Shown: one piece after another, positions 1-5,816 of the stretch | Layout of the letters: every line of letters begins with the position of its first letter | How positions within the stretch are numbered: the first letter of the stretch is position 1 | From: Desulfocapsa sp. | GTDB taxonomy: Bacteria > Desulfobacterota > Desulfobulbia > Desulfobulbales > Desulfocapsaceae | Length of the DNA: 6,226 nucleotides | Direction of reading: 5' to 3' | Assembly: GCA_029934915.1 (NCBI GenBank) | Contig: JAOZLI010000157.1 | Location: 1 to 6,226 of the forward strand | Translations under genes and position numbers: made by a program | Notes under the pieces: generated by a model | Databases searched by the model: none | What the model was told of the DNA's origin: nothing | What the model saw: the letters and a program-made list of their open reading frames with translations, nothing else

Positions 1-203
1 TCTGATGCTGCTTTTGCCGCCTGTGCTGTTTCGTTGGCATTTCTTGCCTCGGCTTTAGCGCTGTTGGCTGTACTTAGAGCCATGTCCGCTGTCTCGTTTG
101 CCTGTTGCACCTGTGCTTTCATTGCGTCCATATCACCATTGCTGGCGCAACCGGCAAGAGCGATCACCGCGAGCAGGGTTATCAGTTTGAGAGTGTGTTT
201 CAT
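1..203 (-). CDS. Lpp/OprI-like alanine-zipper outer-membrane lipoprotein (3' end cut off by window)
   Basis: The reverse strand reads from an ATG at 203 to the window edge without a stop, giving 67 residues. It starts with a positive n-region (MKHTLK), a hydrophobic stretch, and a lipobox LAGC with the lipidated Cys at residue 19, so it is a signal-peptidase-II lipoprotein. The mature part is rich in Ala, Asn, Gln, Lys and Glu with Ala recurring at heptad-like spacing (MDAMKAQVQQANETADMA and onward), as in the trimeric Ala-zipper lipoproteins of the Lpp/OprI type. Those are usually about 60-90 residues long, so most of the gene is probably present, but whether it ends in the peptidoglycan-linking Lys cannot be seen. 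A good Shine-Dalgarno sequence (AAGGAG, 8 nt before ATG) fixes the start. The upstream DNA is AT-rich with two TATACT hexamers (complement of 247-252 and 223-228) that could be -10 elements, but no matching -35 is obvious. It may have its own promoter downstream of the DUF362 gene. Role inferred: envelope structure. Confidence 0.85.
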   Translation of the reverse strand, partial: MKHTLKLITLLAVIALAGCASNGDMDAMKAQVQQANETADMALSTANSAKAEARNANETAQAAKAAS

Positions 204-291
204 CGTAATTTCTCCTTGTTTGAGTATATAGTAAAAAAACTTCATTAGTATAAATTGTCAGCTCGCATCGTATCACATTAAGAGTCGATAG

Positions 292-311
292 CACAGGATA
301 TTTTTCCTGTA
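292..311 (-). terminator. weak hairpin after the DUF362 gene
   Basis: Just past the DUF362 stop codon there is a 6-bp inverted repeat, ACAGGA (293-298) and TCCTGT (305-310), with a 6-nt AT loop and one possible G-U closing pair. It lies between the DUF362 stop and the start of the lipoprotein gene, a plausible place for termination. There is no run of U after the stem on the minus strand, so a classical intrinsic terminator is not supported. Confidence 0.25.
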
Positions 312-322
312 TAGTCTGCTCG

Positions 323-1141
323 CTATGGCAAGACCTTTATTGCCTCTTTCCTGGCCATCCCCAAAACAGTGTCAGCAAACTGAATATACTTAATCTTCCG
401 CCAGTCGTGCCCTAAGAGTGAGGCGCCATAGGAATCGAGCGCCACAGGATCGGCCGAGGCAATAAGCATATTTACAGGAGGGTCACAGTGTGCTCCCCGG
501 AGGTGTGCTTCAGCCATGCCAATGGATGCATCCAGTAAGGTGAAATCCGGTGTTCGGTAGCGATTAAGATCAAAAATTGCTTCATGTATCTGTTCATGGA
601 AGGCGGATTTCCCCCAGCTGCCATTGCCTCGGAAATGTGAAGGGGGACAGCATCCCATCATGTTTTTCATGGTTAGGGTAACATCTGCCAGAGTATGTGC
701 TTTTAAGACCGGTACAGAGAGTAAAAAAACATCATCAAGGATAGATGGCAGGTACATGGTGGGCCAGCGCAGACAATCTCGGTTGACTTTTTTGCTGAGG
801 CTTTCTTCGTTGAGATCAAGAAGATCGATATTCTTTTCTTCTGCAAGCTTGGTGTAGCCAAGCATTTGAAACGGGCGATGGGTGTCATATTCAAGGGATC
901 CGGTTCCTTCGCCGATTATGATTTTGACATCTGCTATTCTTTTTTGCAGGTAGTCTATGAGTAGTTCCACCAGAAAAACAGGGGTGGTGATTGGCGGGAC
1001 AAATGCCTCCACAAGGTTTGGCTTGATGAGTATCGTCTGTCCTGTCGGGATGATGGCTGTGAGTTCTGCTGCGTCAAGCAGGGCAGATAAAGACTCAGGT
1101 AGTGTGGTGATTGTGGTGGAGTAGAGTTCTTGTTGAGTCAT
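323..1141 (-). CDS. DUF362 domain protein, stand-alone (no ferredoxin domain)
   Basis: The 272-residue product matches the DUF362 family in motif order: ILIKPNLVE at residues 37-45, GEGTGS at 77-82 followed by the MLGYTKLAEE segment, VPVLKAH at 143-149, the TMKNMMGCCPP segment at 157-167 and ADPVALDSYGASLLG at 230-244. Many DUF362 proteins carry C-terminal [4Fe-4S] motifs. This one ends soon after the core domain and has no CxxCxxC array; its cysteines are isolated apart from the CC at 164-165. No signal peptide or membrane segment is seen, so it is probably cytoplasmic. The biochemical function of the family is not established; many members are annotated as iron-sulfur or uncharacterised proteins. 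ATG at 1141 is the natural start, but no good Shine-Dalgarno sequence precedes it (only CCAGG about 10 nt upstream). It is divergent from the ferredoxin-nitroreductase gene across the palindrome region, which may hint at a shared redox context but proves nothing. Confidence 0.85.
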   Translation of the reverse strand: MTQQELYSTTITTLPESLSALLDAAELTAIIPTGQTILIKPNLVEAFVPPITTPVFLVELLIDYLQKRIADVKIIIGEGTGSLEYDTHRPFQMLGYTKLAEEKNIDLLDLNEESLSKKVNRDCLRWPTMYLPSILDDVFLLSVPVLKAHTLADVTLTMKNMMGCCPPSHFRGNGSWGKSAFHEQIHEAIFDLNRYRTPDFTLLDASIGMAEAHLRGAHCDPPVNMLIASADPVALDSYGASLLGHDWRKIKYIQFADTVLGMARKEAIKVLP

Positions 1142-1240
1142 TGAGGCAGGCCTGGGGGAATAGTAGTGTTACATTCTTGTTTTGTCCGTGATAGATCCTT
1201 TACAGAACTACGTGAGTATAATATAAAATGTGATCAATAT

Positions 1241-1370
1241 TTGATGGCGTCGTAAAAACTCTTCATCTGCTTCGTCACTGCAAATTTATTGTCACTGCGG
1301 CGTACCCAAGTACGCCTCATTCCATTAAATTTGCGTTCCTCGCATATGAAGTTTTTTACTTAGCCATCCA
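1241..1370. repeat. large imperfect palindrome, probably a dispersed MITE/REP-like element
   Basis: The stretch folds back on itself about a centre near 1307. The inner stem is perfect: GGCGTAC (1299-1305), a 4-nt loop, GTACGCC (1310-1316). Further out, GCAAATTTA (1280-1288) pairs with TAAATTTGC (1326-1334). The TAAAAACTCTTCAT segment (about 1253-1266) pairs imperfectly with ATGAAGTTTTTTA (about 1347-1359). The ends TTGATGGC (1241-1248) and GCCATCCA (1363-1370) match at 7 of 8 positions. It also contains short internal direct echoes (TCGTCACTGC and TTGTCACTGC, 1272-1299). No ORF lies inside. I recall similar ~120-bp palindromes dispersed in Desulfobacterota genomes, typically between genes; copy number cannot be tested here. 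It could be a non-autonomous mobile element or, when transcribed, a long hairpin that separates the divergent units. Confidence 0.8.
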
Positions 1371-1446
1371 AGTTTTAAGTTTTTATAAATTTATGAATAT
1401 TTCAAGCTACCCCTTATTTAAGAATTAGTCCATAGCCGGAGCTTTT

Positions 1447-2244
1447 ATGAAAATCAGTCTCACCGTTGATCGGGAAAAATGTAAAAAATGTACATCCTGT
1501 ATTGCAGAATGTCCTTTTGATCTTATTAATGAGGATAAGGAAGGATTCCCGCAATTACGTAAAGCGGCAGTGAAAAAATGTATCCGTTGTGGACATTGCA
1601 TGGCCGTGTGCAGTGCCGATGCGCTGGATATCACCATCTCGCCATTGGCTGCAAGCCTCTTGGTGAATAAAGATTTGCTTCCTTCAACAGATACTGTTCA
1701 GCATTTTCTGCTCAGTCGCAGGTCGATTAGATCCTACAAAAAACGACGGGCTGATCATGATACACTTGCTCAGGCTCTTGATGTGACCCGTTATGCACCG
1801 AGTGCCCATAATGGTCAGCCTGTGCATTGGATTATGGTGGAAGATCCCGCTGAAGTGAAAAAACTCGCGGGAATGGTTGTGGAATGGATGCGGGAGTTAA
1901 AGGTGTTTCCGGGCCTGATTCGCGCCTGGGACCAGGGTGAAGATAAGGTCTTACGTGGTGCGCCGCACCTGGCAATCACCCATGCAGATCCTGGGAAGAG
2001 TGAACATCCAGTTGAAGATTGCACTCTGGCCACATGTTACCTCGATCTAAGCTTACATAGTCACGGCCTGGGAAGTTGCTGGGCAGGGTTTTTGGTACAG
2101 GCATTTCAGCATTATCAACCGATCATTGATGCCCTTGCTCTTCCTGAGAACCATAAAGTTTATACCGCTCTTATGCTTGGTTATCCAAAGTTCAGGTACC
2201 GCCATATTCCGCAGAGGGATGATGTAAAGGTTAGATGGAAGTAA
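1447..2244 (+). CDS. ferredoxin-nitroreductase fusion (2x[4Fe-4S] plus FMN nitroreductase-like domain)
   Basis: The 265-residue product has two domains. Residues 1-65 hold two cluster motifs, C12-x2-C15-x2-C18-x3-C22-P and C45-x2-C48-x2-C51-x3-C55, as in bacterial 2[4Fe-4S] ferredoxins; the second lacks the usual Pro after its last Cys (Ser instead). Residues about 84-265 form a nitroreductase-family domain with the FMN-binding start SRRSIRSY (90-97), APSAHNGQP (117-125), and a GLGSCWAGF segment followed by MLGYP near the C-terminus. Such fusions are common in anaerobes and are thought to pass electrons from a low-potential donor, via the clusters, to FMN for reduction of an organic substrate. 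The substrate here is unknown. No signal peptide or membrane helix is present, so it is cytoplasmic. GGAG at 1438-1441, 5 nt before ATG, supports the start. The gene stands alone: it diverges from the DUF362 gene and converges on the toxin gene, with about 40 bp after its stop and no clear terminator there. Confidence 0.92.
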   Translation: MKISLTVDREKCKKCTSCIAECPFDLINEDKEGFPQLRKAAVKKCIRCGHCMAVCSADALDITISPLAASLLVNKDLLPSTDTVQHFLLSRRSIRSYKKRRADHDTLAQALDVTRYAPSAHNGQPVHWIMVEDPAEVKKLAGMVVEWMRELKVFPGLIRAWDQGEDKVLRGAPHLAITHADPGKSEHPVEDCTLATCYLDLSLHSHGLGSCWAGFLVQAFQHYQPIIDALALPENHKVYTALMLGYPKFRYRHIPQRDDVKVRWK

Positions 2245-2284
2245 GGAACAGAAACTAAGGGCTCGGTAAGAAATACGTTTCAGT

Positions 2285-2713
2285 TTACGGAGTCTTAAGC
2301 CATGGATTAATAATTTCCACTCCCGTATCTGAAAAATCAGCCACATTTCTAGTAACAACGGGCATTCCATGCACTAACGCAGTGGCAGCAATAAGGGAAT
2401 CGCGGTCTGGTCGTCTATCGGGGACGTGCAGAGCGGCACAGCAGAGGGCTACATTGTGGTCAATGTCCAGGGTACGATCTTTGAAAGTGGGTAAGACATG
2501 GTTTTGAAACCAATGGCGTAAGGTCTCTCCCTGGATATGATCTTTTCGTTCAATGAGCAATACTCCCATTTCCAGTTCCAGAATTGTTATAACCGATAAG
2601 AAAAGATCTGAGCCGGTTGTCTGCCTGGCCCACTTTTCTACATTTGAATCTATCTTATTGCTACCACTCTTGCGCAGCTCCGAAATAACATTGGTGTCGA
2701 GGAGACAGTTCAT
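2285..2713 (-). CDS. VapC/FitB-type PIN-domain toxin (ribonuclease)
   Basis: The 142-residue product is a PIN-domain protein of usual VapC length. The acidic metal-binding residues are visible: D6 in the N-terminal LLDTNVISEL, E46 in ITILELEMG, D105 in RPDRDSLIAATA, and the C-terminal TRNVADF (N123, D126). The ISEL and HGMPVVTRNVADF style is closest to the FitB-like subgroup. VapC toxins cleave RNA, in well-studied cases tRNA or the 23S sarcin-ricin loop; the target here is unknown. The ATG overlaps the last codon of the antitoxin by 4 nt (ATGA), so translation is coupled to the antitoxin. All expected catalytic residues are present, so the toxin looks intact. Its 3' end faces the end of the nitroreductase gene. 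Confidence 0.93.
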   Translation of the reverse strand: MNCLLDTNVISELRKSGSNKIDSNVEKWARQTTGSDLFLSVITILELEMGVLLIERKDHIQGETLRHWFQNHVLPTFKDRTLDIDHNVALCCAALHVPDRRPDRDSLIAATALVHGMPVVTRNVADFSDTGVEIINPWLKTP

Positions 2714-2967
2714 GTCAATTCGGCAGGTTGAATGAGCGACTTGTCGAGCTTAGGAGGGGAAAACTTGATAGTAGCCGCTGCTGGCATGGCTAAAAGGTCT
2801 AGAATGTTTTTATCACCTCCGGTGATTTTACGGTACTGTTCAATACTTAAAAGTACATGTGCCGGTTTACCACGATCTGTAATAATTACAGGGTTGTCCA
2901 TAGCATTTTTTTTAGCCTTACCAATGTCGTGATTAAACTCTCTGCTGGAAATTGTTACAATGGACAT
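2710..2967 (-). CDS. Phd/YefM-type antitoxin
   Basis: The 85-residue product has the Phd/YefM pattern: an N-terminal DNA-binding fold (MSIVTISSREFNHDIGKAKK), then PVIITDRGKPAHVLLSIEQYRKI (residues 26-48), the usual family signature. The C-terminal part from about residue 55, including PPKLDKSLIQPAEL, would be the toxin-neutralising tail. It should bind the PIN toxin encoded immediately downstream and repress its own operon. A strong Shine-Dalgarno sequence (AAGGAGGT, 5-6 nt from ATG) fixes the start and would favour excess antitoxin over toxin. Phd-family antitoxins paired with PIN toxins are well known, so the pairing is not unusual. Confidence 0.92.
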   Translation of the reverse strand: MSIVTISSREFNHDIGKAKKNAMDNPVIITDRGKPAHVLLSIEQYRKITGGDKNILDLLAMPAAATIKFSPPKLDKSLIQPAELT

Positions 2968-2974
2968 TGAATAC

Positions 2975-3030
2975 CTCCTTGTTGATCATATTTTAAGGAT
3001 AAAAATTTTATTTAACGAAGAGATCGGGCA
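2975..3030 (-). promoter_or_regulatory. putative promoter/operator region of the toxin-antitoxin operon
   Basis: The DNA upstream of the antitoxin is very AT-rich and contains a perfect 6+1+6 inverted repeat, ATAAAA-A-TTTTAT (2999-3011), and a TGATCA palindrome (about 2982-2987). On the minus strand TAAAAT hexamers that could serve as -10 elements lie in or next to the inverted repeat, with TTGCCC as a poor -35 candidate near 3026-3031. Phd/YefM antitoxins autorepress at short palindromes near their promoter, so the inverted repeat is a reasonable operator candidate. The exact promoter is not resolved. Confidence 0.35.
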
Positions 3031-3073
3031 AAAAAGGCATTCAATAAACGGGTTCATTGATGCTTCCCATGTC

Positions 3074-3094
3074 CTGCAATATCGCCAATTGCAG
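3074..3094. repeat. 7-bp inverted repeat (CTGCAAT/ATTGCAG)
   Basis: CTGCAAT (3074-3080) and ATTGCAG (3088-3094) are perfect inverted copies separated by 7 nt. It lies upstream of the toxin-antitoxin operon in a region without a convincing gene. No T-run follows on either strand, so it is not a clear terminator. It may be a protein-binding site or chance. Confidence 0.4.
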
Positions 3095-3106
3095 AGTCCG
3101 GCTTTT

Positions 3107-3126
3107 ATGTAGAAACGTTACTACAT
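3107..3126. repeat. 20-bp near-perfect palindrome, possible operator
   Basis: The segment reads ATGTAG-A-AACGTT-A-CTACAT; 18 of 20 positions are symmetric, the only mismatch being the A/A pair at 3113 and 3120. A continuous palindrome of this length without a loop looks more like a dimeric-repressor site than an RNA hairpin. It lies about 140 bp upstream of the antitoxin start, so a role for that operon is possible but not shown. Confidence 0.5.
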
Positions 3127-3237
3127 GAGATCTGGTTTGTCAATGATATTAGTATAGGAGCCCGCCCCTGCGTGCGCTTGTACCCTTTGTTCGGGTGAAA
3201 CAGCGCTATGCATAATGGAAGTATTACCCAAATTCAT
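3121..3237 (-). CDS. doubtful 38-residue ORF, unrecognised
   Basis: An ATG at 3237 opens a 38-codon frame ending in TAG at 3121-3123. The peptide begins MNLGNTSIMHSAVSPEQR and ends IIDKPDLM. The composition is plausible for a small soluble protein and it contains no odd residue bias, but there is no clear Shine-Dalgarno sequence before the ATG and I recognise no family. It is followed 154 nt later by the antitoxin start. It may be a small gene, the remnant of a larger one, or chance. Confidence 0.2.
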   Translation of the reverse strand: MNLGNTSIMHSAVSPEQRVQAHAGAGSYTNIIDKPDLM

Positions 3238-3317
3238 GTTGCAATCAAGACTGTAAAGTTCAATTTATTCTTTACCGATCCCTAACCTAAACCTGAGTAC
3301 GATATTGTCCATGTTAT
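3127..3317. other. remainder of the 350-bp intergenic region downstream of the four-gene operon
   Basis: Apart from the doubtful small ORF, this stretch holds two weak inverted repeats: ACCC/GGGT at 3182-3196, and GTAAAG (3253-3258) with CTTTAC (3270-3275) around an 11-nt AT-rich loop. The second lies about 45-65 nt past the stop of the ATPase gene on the minus strand, where a terminator would be expected, but no U-run follows it. There is a GC-rich patch at 3160-3185 unlike the AT-rich surroundings, possibly the trace of older inserted DNA. I see no tRNA, transposase remnant or convincing promoter. Confidence 0.4.
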
Positions 3318-3974
3318 TTAATTTCTGTTCCTAATTTCAAGACTCTCTTTTAATCCTGCCAGAAGAACAAAACGCCCTAAAGGGACAATGTTACAGGGAA
3401 AGGAACCAACAAAAAGCGGGTTGTCGCAGAGTCCGCCGGAAAGGTAGAGCTTCTCCGGGCGTTTTGCAAAGTTATAGGCATTGACGGCAATGCCTTTTAC
3501 AAATTTTGCCACCGCTTCTGCTTCACTTTCACCTGTTACCACAGCATCAAAGATATGGCTCATGCCTAATACGCCGCAGGTAATAGAAAAGGATGTTTTT
3601 GGGATTGGGAGGCTTGAGAAATCGATATCGTAGTATTTCTCAAGGAGCTCTATGGTAAAGCCCATGCTGGCTCCGCATTCTGCATTCCAGCCCATATCTT
3701 TTATCTTTCCGTCTTCGTAGATTACGTACTTAATATCTCGACTGCCACAATCGAGAAGTGTGAATGATTGATCCGGGATTAAACGAAGTCCACCACGGGC
3801 AAGGGCCGTGAGCTCATTCACATAACGGATCGCATAGCGTTTGCCATTGTGTCCCGTTGCAATATCCACCCGTATACTGCGGTCAAATTCCCGCGTGGGA
3901 ATCAGGCTTGCCTCCTTTTTTGAATCAGTGTCCAGTAGTTTACAATAGGATGTTCCAAAATCAGCGAGCAGCAT
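3318..3974 (-). CDS. short BcrAD/BadFG-type ATPase, HgdC-like dehydratase activator homolog
   Basis: The 218-residue product has ASKHA-fold motifs in order: LLADFGTSYCKLLD (phosphate-1, residues 2-15), LLDCGSRDIKYV (phosphate-2, 73-84), NAECGASMGFTIE (97-109), ITCGVLGMSHI (131-141) and LYLSGGLCDNPLF (adenosine motif, 176-188). In the 2-hydroxyglutaryl-CoA dehydratase activator HgdC, the cysteines of the NDKCAAGTG and CAVFAESE motifs hold one [4Fe-4S] cluster across the homodimer interface. C100 and C133 here sit at the matching places, so the cluster site looks kept. The family uses ATP hydrolysis to raise an electron to very low potential and inject it into a partner Fe-S enzyme. At 218 residues it is shorter than HgdC (about 260). 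The start is clear: AGGAG lies within the end of the upstream gene and the ATG directly follows that gene's TAA. The usual large HgdAB or BcrBC partner is not next to it; the likely partner is the cysteine-rich protein just upstream. Substrate unknown. Confidence 0.85.
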   Translation of the reverse strand: MLLADFGTSYCKLLDTDSKKEASLIPTREFDRSIRVDIATGHNGKRYAIRYVNELTALARGGLRLIPDQSFTLLDCGSRDIKYVIYEDGKIKDMGWNAECGASMGFTIELLEKYYDIDFSSLPIPKTSFSITCGVLGMSHIFDAVVTGESEAEAVAKFVKGIAVNAYNFAKRPEKLYLSGGLCDNPLFVGSFPCNIVPLGRFVLLAGLKESLEIRNRN

Positions 3975-4724
3975 TTATGATACTCCTGAAAGTTCAAGGA
4001 AGGCCTGAATTTTGGCCTTGGCGCTATTGCCTGCTGTAATGTCGCAATCAAGATAGAGGGCGTATGGGTGTTTGGTGGCTAGATGTCTTGCCAGGGCCGT
4101 CTTGGCGCAAAACGATTGGGCGAAAAAGACGGTGGGGATATCAGGATTATAATAGGATTCCATTGTGGGATTGTCTGGTGTCTTGTTCTCCATGCAACGC
4201 GCCCAGCCGTAGATATGAGTGGTGTCCGGGAAAAAGCCGAGCAATGAAAAGTCCCGTGGTGGTACGCCCCAAAAACCTGCGGTGGGTTTACAGGGTGGAA
4301 TATCTGGGTATTTTTCTACACCCTGTACACCCGAAGTGATGGCAGACATCTTTTCCACAAGATTCATCTCTGCTTTACAGAGGGGAGTACCAAAATTTAC
4401 GCAATCCTGATTCCTGGTTTGTATAAGCTCTGTTTGAGGGAGAATATCCTTTAAGATTGTTGCAGTGTGGACGGCACAATCACATTTACCAGCACCCGTG
4501 TCGATGTAGATAATATCTGGTTGTAGAGTCAGGCTGTTGGCGATTACCGTTCGAAGTATACCGCAATAGACGCGAGGCAGGAAAGGGGAGGCTGTTTCCA
4601 GATCTATTTTCCCCTGGGGTTCGTCAAGGTCAACAACATGACTGTTCTGTTGTTTCAGGTCTATCATCACAGCAAGTGGTGGAACACCGACAATACCAAC
4701 AACAGCTTTGTGAGCATCTCCCAT
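3975..4724 (-). CDS. cysteine-rich protein of unknown function, candidate partner of the BcrAD-like ATPase
   Basis: I do not recognise this 249-residue protein with certainty. It has nine cysteines (54, 81, 83, 108, 116, 145, 177, 206, 227), enough to ligate one or two Fe-S clusters, including a CDC at 81-83. Distinctive segments are PDIIYIDTGAGKCDCAVH (69-86), PPCKPTAGFWGVPPRDF (143-159), a motif around 165-183 with PDTTHIYGWARCMENKTP, and PTVFFAQSFCAKTALARHLA (197-216). No signal peptide or transmembrane helix is seen. The alternating hydrophobic strand and helix pattern with D-D-I-I-Y-type strands would suit a Rossmann-like fold as in HgdB/BcrB subunits, but it is much shorter than those (about 370-430 residues), and I cannot align it confidently. 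Its ATG overlaps the lptG stop by 1 nt (TGATG) with AGGGA as ribosome-binding site, and its TAA abuts the ATG of the ATPase gene. Functional coupling to the ATPase is inferred from this and from the cysteine content. Confidence 0.7.
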   Translation of the reverse strand: MGDAHKAVVGIVGVPPLAVMIDLKQQNSHVVDLDEPQGKIDLETASPFLPRVYCGILRTVIANSLTLQPDIIYIDTGAGKCDCAVHTATILKDILPQTELIQTRNQDCVNFGTPLCKAEMNLVEKMSAITSGVQGVEKYPDIPPCKPTAGFWGVPPRDFSLLGFFPDTTHIYGWARCMENKTPDNPTMESYYNPDIPTVFFAQSFCAKTALARHLATKHPYALYLDCDITAGNSAKAKIQAFLELSGVS

Positions 4725-5809
4725 CAGCTTCCCTGTTTATGCAGGAAGTAAAATCCACTGAGTCCAAAAAGGATATGGATAAGCATTGCCGCAATAACAG
4801 GAGAGAGGTATCCTGCCGTAGCCAGGGACTGCAGGGCTCCCCATAATCCCCAGGCGACAAAGGCCATGCCGCAGCTTACGGGGACAGCGATTGACAGGTC
4901 TTTTCCCCACTTTTTGAATGATAACAGGAGCATGGGGAGGCCTAGGAGCAGCAGGGGGATCCCTAGAAGGGTGTAGGAAATACGGCCATAAAAATTAGTT
5001 CTTGCCACCGCAGTCTCATGATCGGTGTTTTTATTGTGCATCTCCTGAAACAATTCTGTGAGCGAAAGCTCGGCCGCCTGGTACTTAGGTACAAAAAAGA
5101 ACTCTGGTTTTTCAGGAAAGGCGAAGGCCTGTTTTTGAAAGAGTGTGGTTCTGTATGCCTCTGGATTGATATTTCGCTGGATTTGACCCTTTGTGAGTTG
5201 CCAGCCATTGCTTTCTGTCCATTCTGCTTTTTGGGCTGAAACCAGTGTCTCAAGTTTGTGGTCAGGACTCCAGCTTGAGTAAGAAAAATCCAGAAACACA
5301 TCTTTTTCGGGCCAGGGTCTGGCAAAGGAGAAGAAGCCTTCTTTTCCCTTGTAGTAATATCGACCGTTTCTGTGGATACCAAGCGGCACCATGCCTTTTA
5401 CCCCTTCGTACCAGATTGTGTTGGTTGTAGCAATTGTTCGAGGCAGTATCCATTGTGCCATGGCTAGAAAGAGCATGGTGAAAATCAGGGAACCTATCAA
5501 GAGGGGACTTACTATGGATCGCAGGTGGATTCCACCTGCCATCATTGCAGTTAGTTCATTGTTATGGCTGAGTATTCCAAGGGTGATGACTCCTGCCAGT
5601 AGGATGAGTACCGGGCCGAGCATATCAATAATAAAAGGAATGGAAAACACAAAAAACTGTACAATCGTGGCTATGGATTTCTCATGACCCAGGAAGTTGT
5701 CGATCTTTTCGAAGAAATCCACGAGAAGATAGATGGCTACAAATGCGGATGCCACAATTATAAAGTTGCGGAAAAATTGAGCCAGAATATAGCGATTTAA
5801 AAGATTCAC
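4724..5809 (-). CDS. lptG: LptG-type inner-membrane permease of the LPS export ABC transporter
   Basis: The 361-residue product has the YjgP/YjgQ architecture. There is a short cytoplasmic N-terminus (NLLNRYILAQFFRNF), three transmembrane segments within about residues 14-122, and a large periplasmic beta-rich domain (about 125-270). Three more hydrophobic segments follow at about 277-357 (YTLLGIPLLLLGLPMLLLSF and onward). The DFFEKIDNFL stretch after the first helix and the N-terminus favour LptG over LptF. With LptF and the LptB ATPase it extracts LPS from the inner membrane and feeds the LptC-A-DE bridge. No lptF lies immediately before it; crcB occupies that place, so lptF is either outside the window or elsewhere. 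The start codon is GTG, not ATG, 7 nt after the crcB stop, with no good Shine-Dalgarno sequence, so initiation may depend on coupling to crcB. Length is normal and the frame is unbroken. Confidence 0.9.
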   Translation of the reverse strand: MNLLNRYILAQFFRNFIIVASAFVAIYLLVDFFEKIDNFLGHEKSIATIVQFFVFSIPFIIDMLGPVLILLAGVITLGILSHNNELTAMMAGGIHLRSIVSPLLIGSLIFTMLFLAMAQWILPRTIATTNTIWYEGVKGMVPLGIHRNGRYYYKGKEGFFSFARPWPEKDVFLDFSYSSWSPDHKLETLVSAQKAEWTESNGWQLTKGQIQRNINPEAYRTTLFQKQAFAFPEKPEFFFVPKYQAAELSLTELFQEMHNKNTDHETAVARTNFYGRISYTLLGIPLLLLGLPMLLLSFKKWGKDLSIAVPVSCGMAFVAWGLWGALQSLATAGYLSPVIAAMLIHILFGLSGFYFLHKQGS

Positions 5810-5816
5810 GTATGTA

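Noticed and set aside
34..231. Open plus-strand frame at the left end with a hydrophobic N-terminus
   Set aside because: It is the antisense of the lipoprotein gene, which has a lipobox, an Ala-zipper pattern and a strong Shine-Dalgarno sequence.
1241..1370. Interpretation as a bidirectional intrinsic terminator
   Set aside because: The flanking genes diverge from this region, so no transcript is expected to end here, and the palindrome is far longer than a terminator needs.
2053..2370. 105-codon minus-strand frame across the end of the nitroreductase gene and the 3' end of the toxin gene
   Set aside because: It overlaps two well-supported genes, has no family-like motifs and no ribosome-binding site.
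2285..2967. Toxin-antitoxin pair as a novel mobile or defence system
   Set aside because: Both members fit known families with all expected residues and the usual 4-nt overlap, and no integrase or phage gene is nearby.
3253..3275. GTAAAG/CTTTAC hairpin as the terminator of the four-gene operon
   Set aside because: The stem is only 6 bp, AT-rich with an 11-nt loop, and no U-run follows on the minus strand.
3275..3296. Telomere-like CCTAACCTAAACCTGA stretch
   Set aside because: Only about two imperfect units are present, which is within chance for AT-rich intergenic DNA.
4963..5382. 139-codon minus-strand frame inside lptG
   Set aside because: It is a frame-shifted reading of the periplasmic-domain part of lptG, which is itself continuous and family-like over its whole length.
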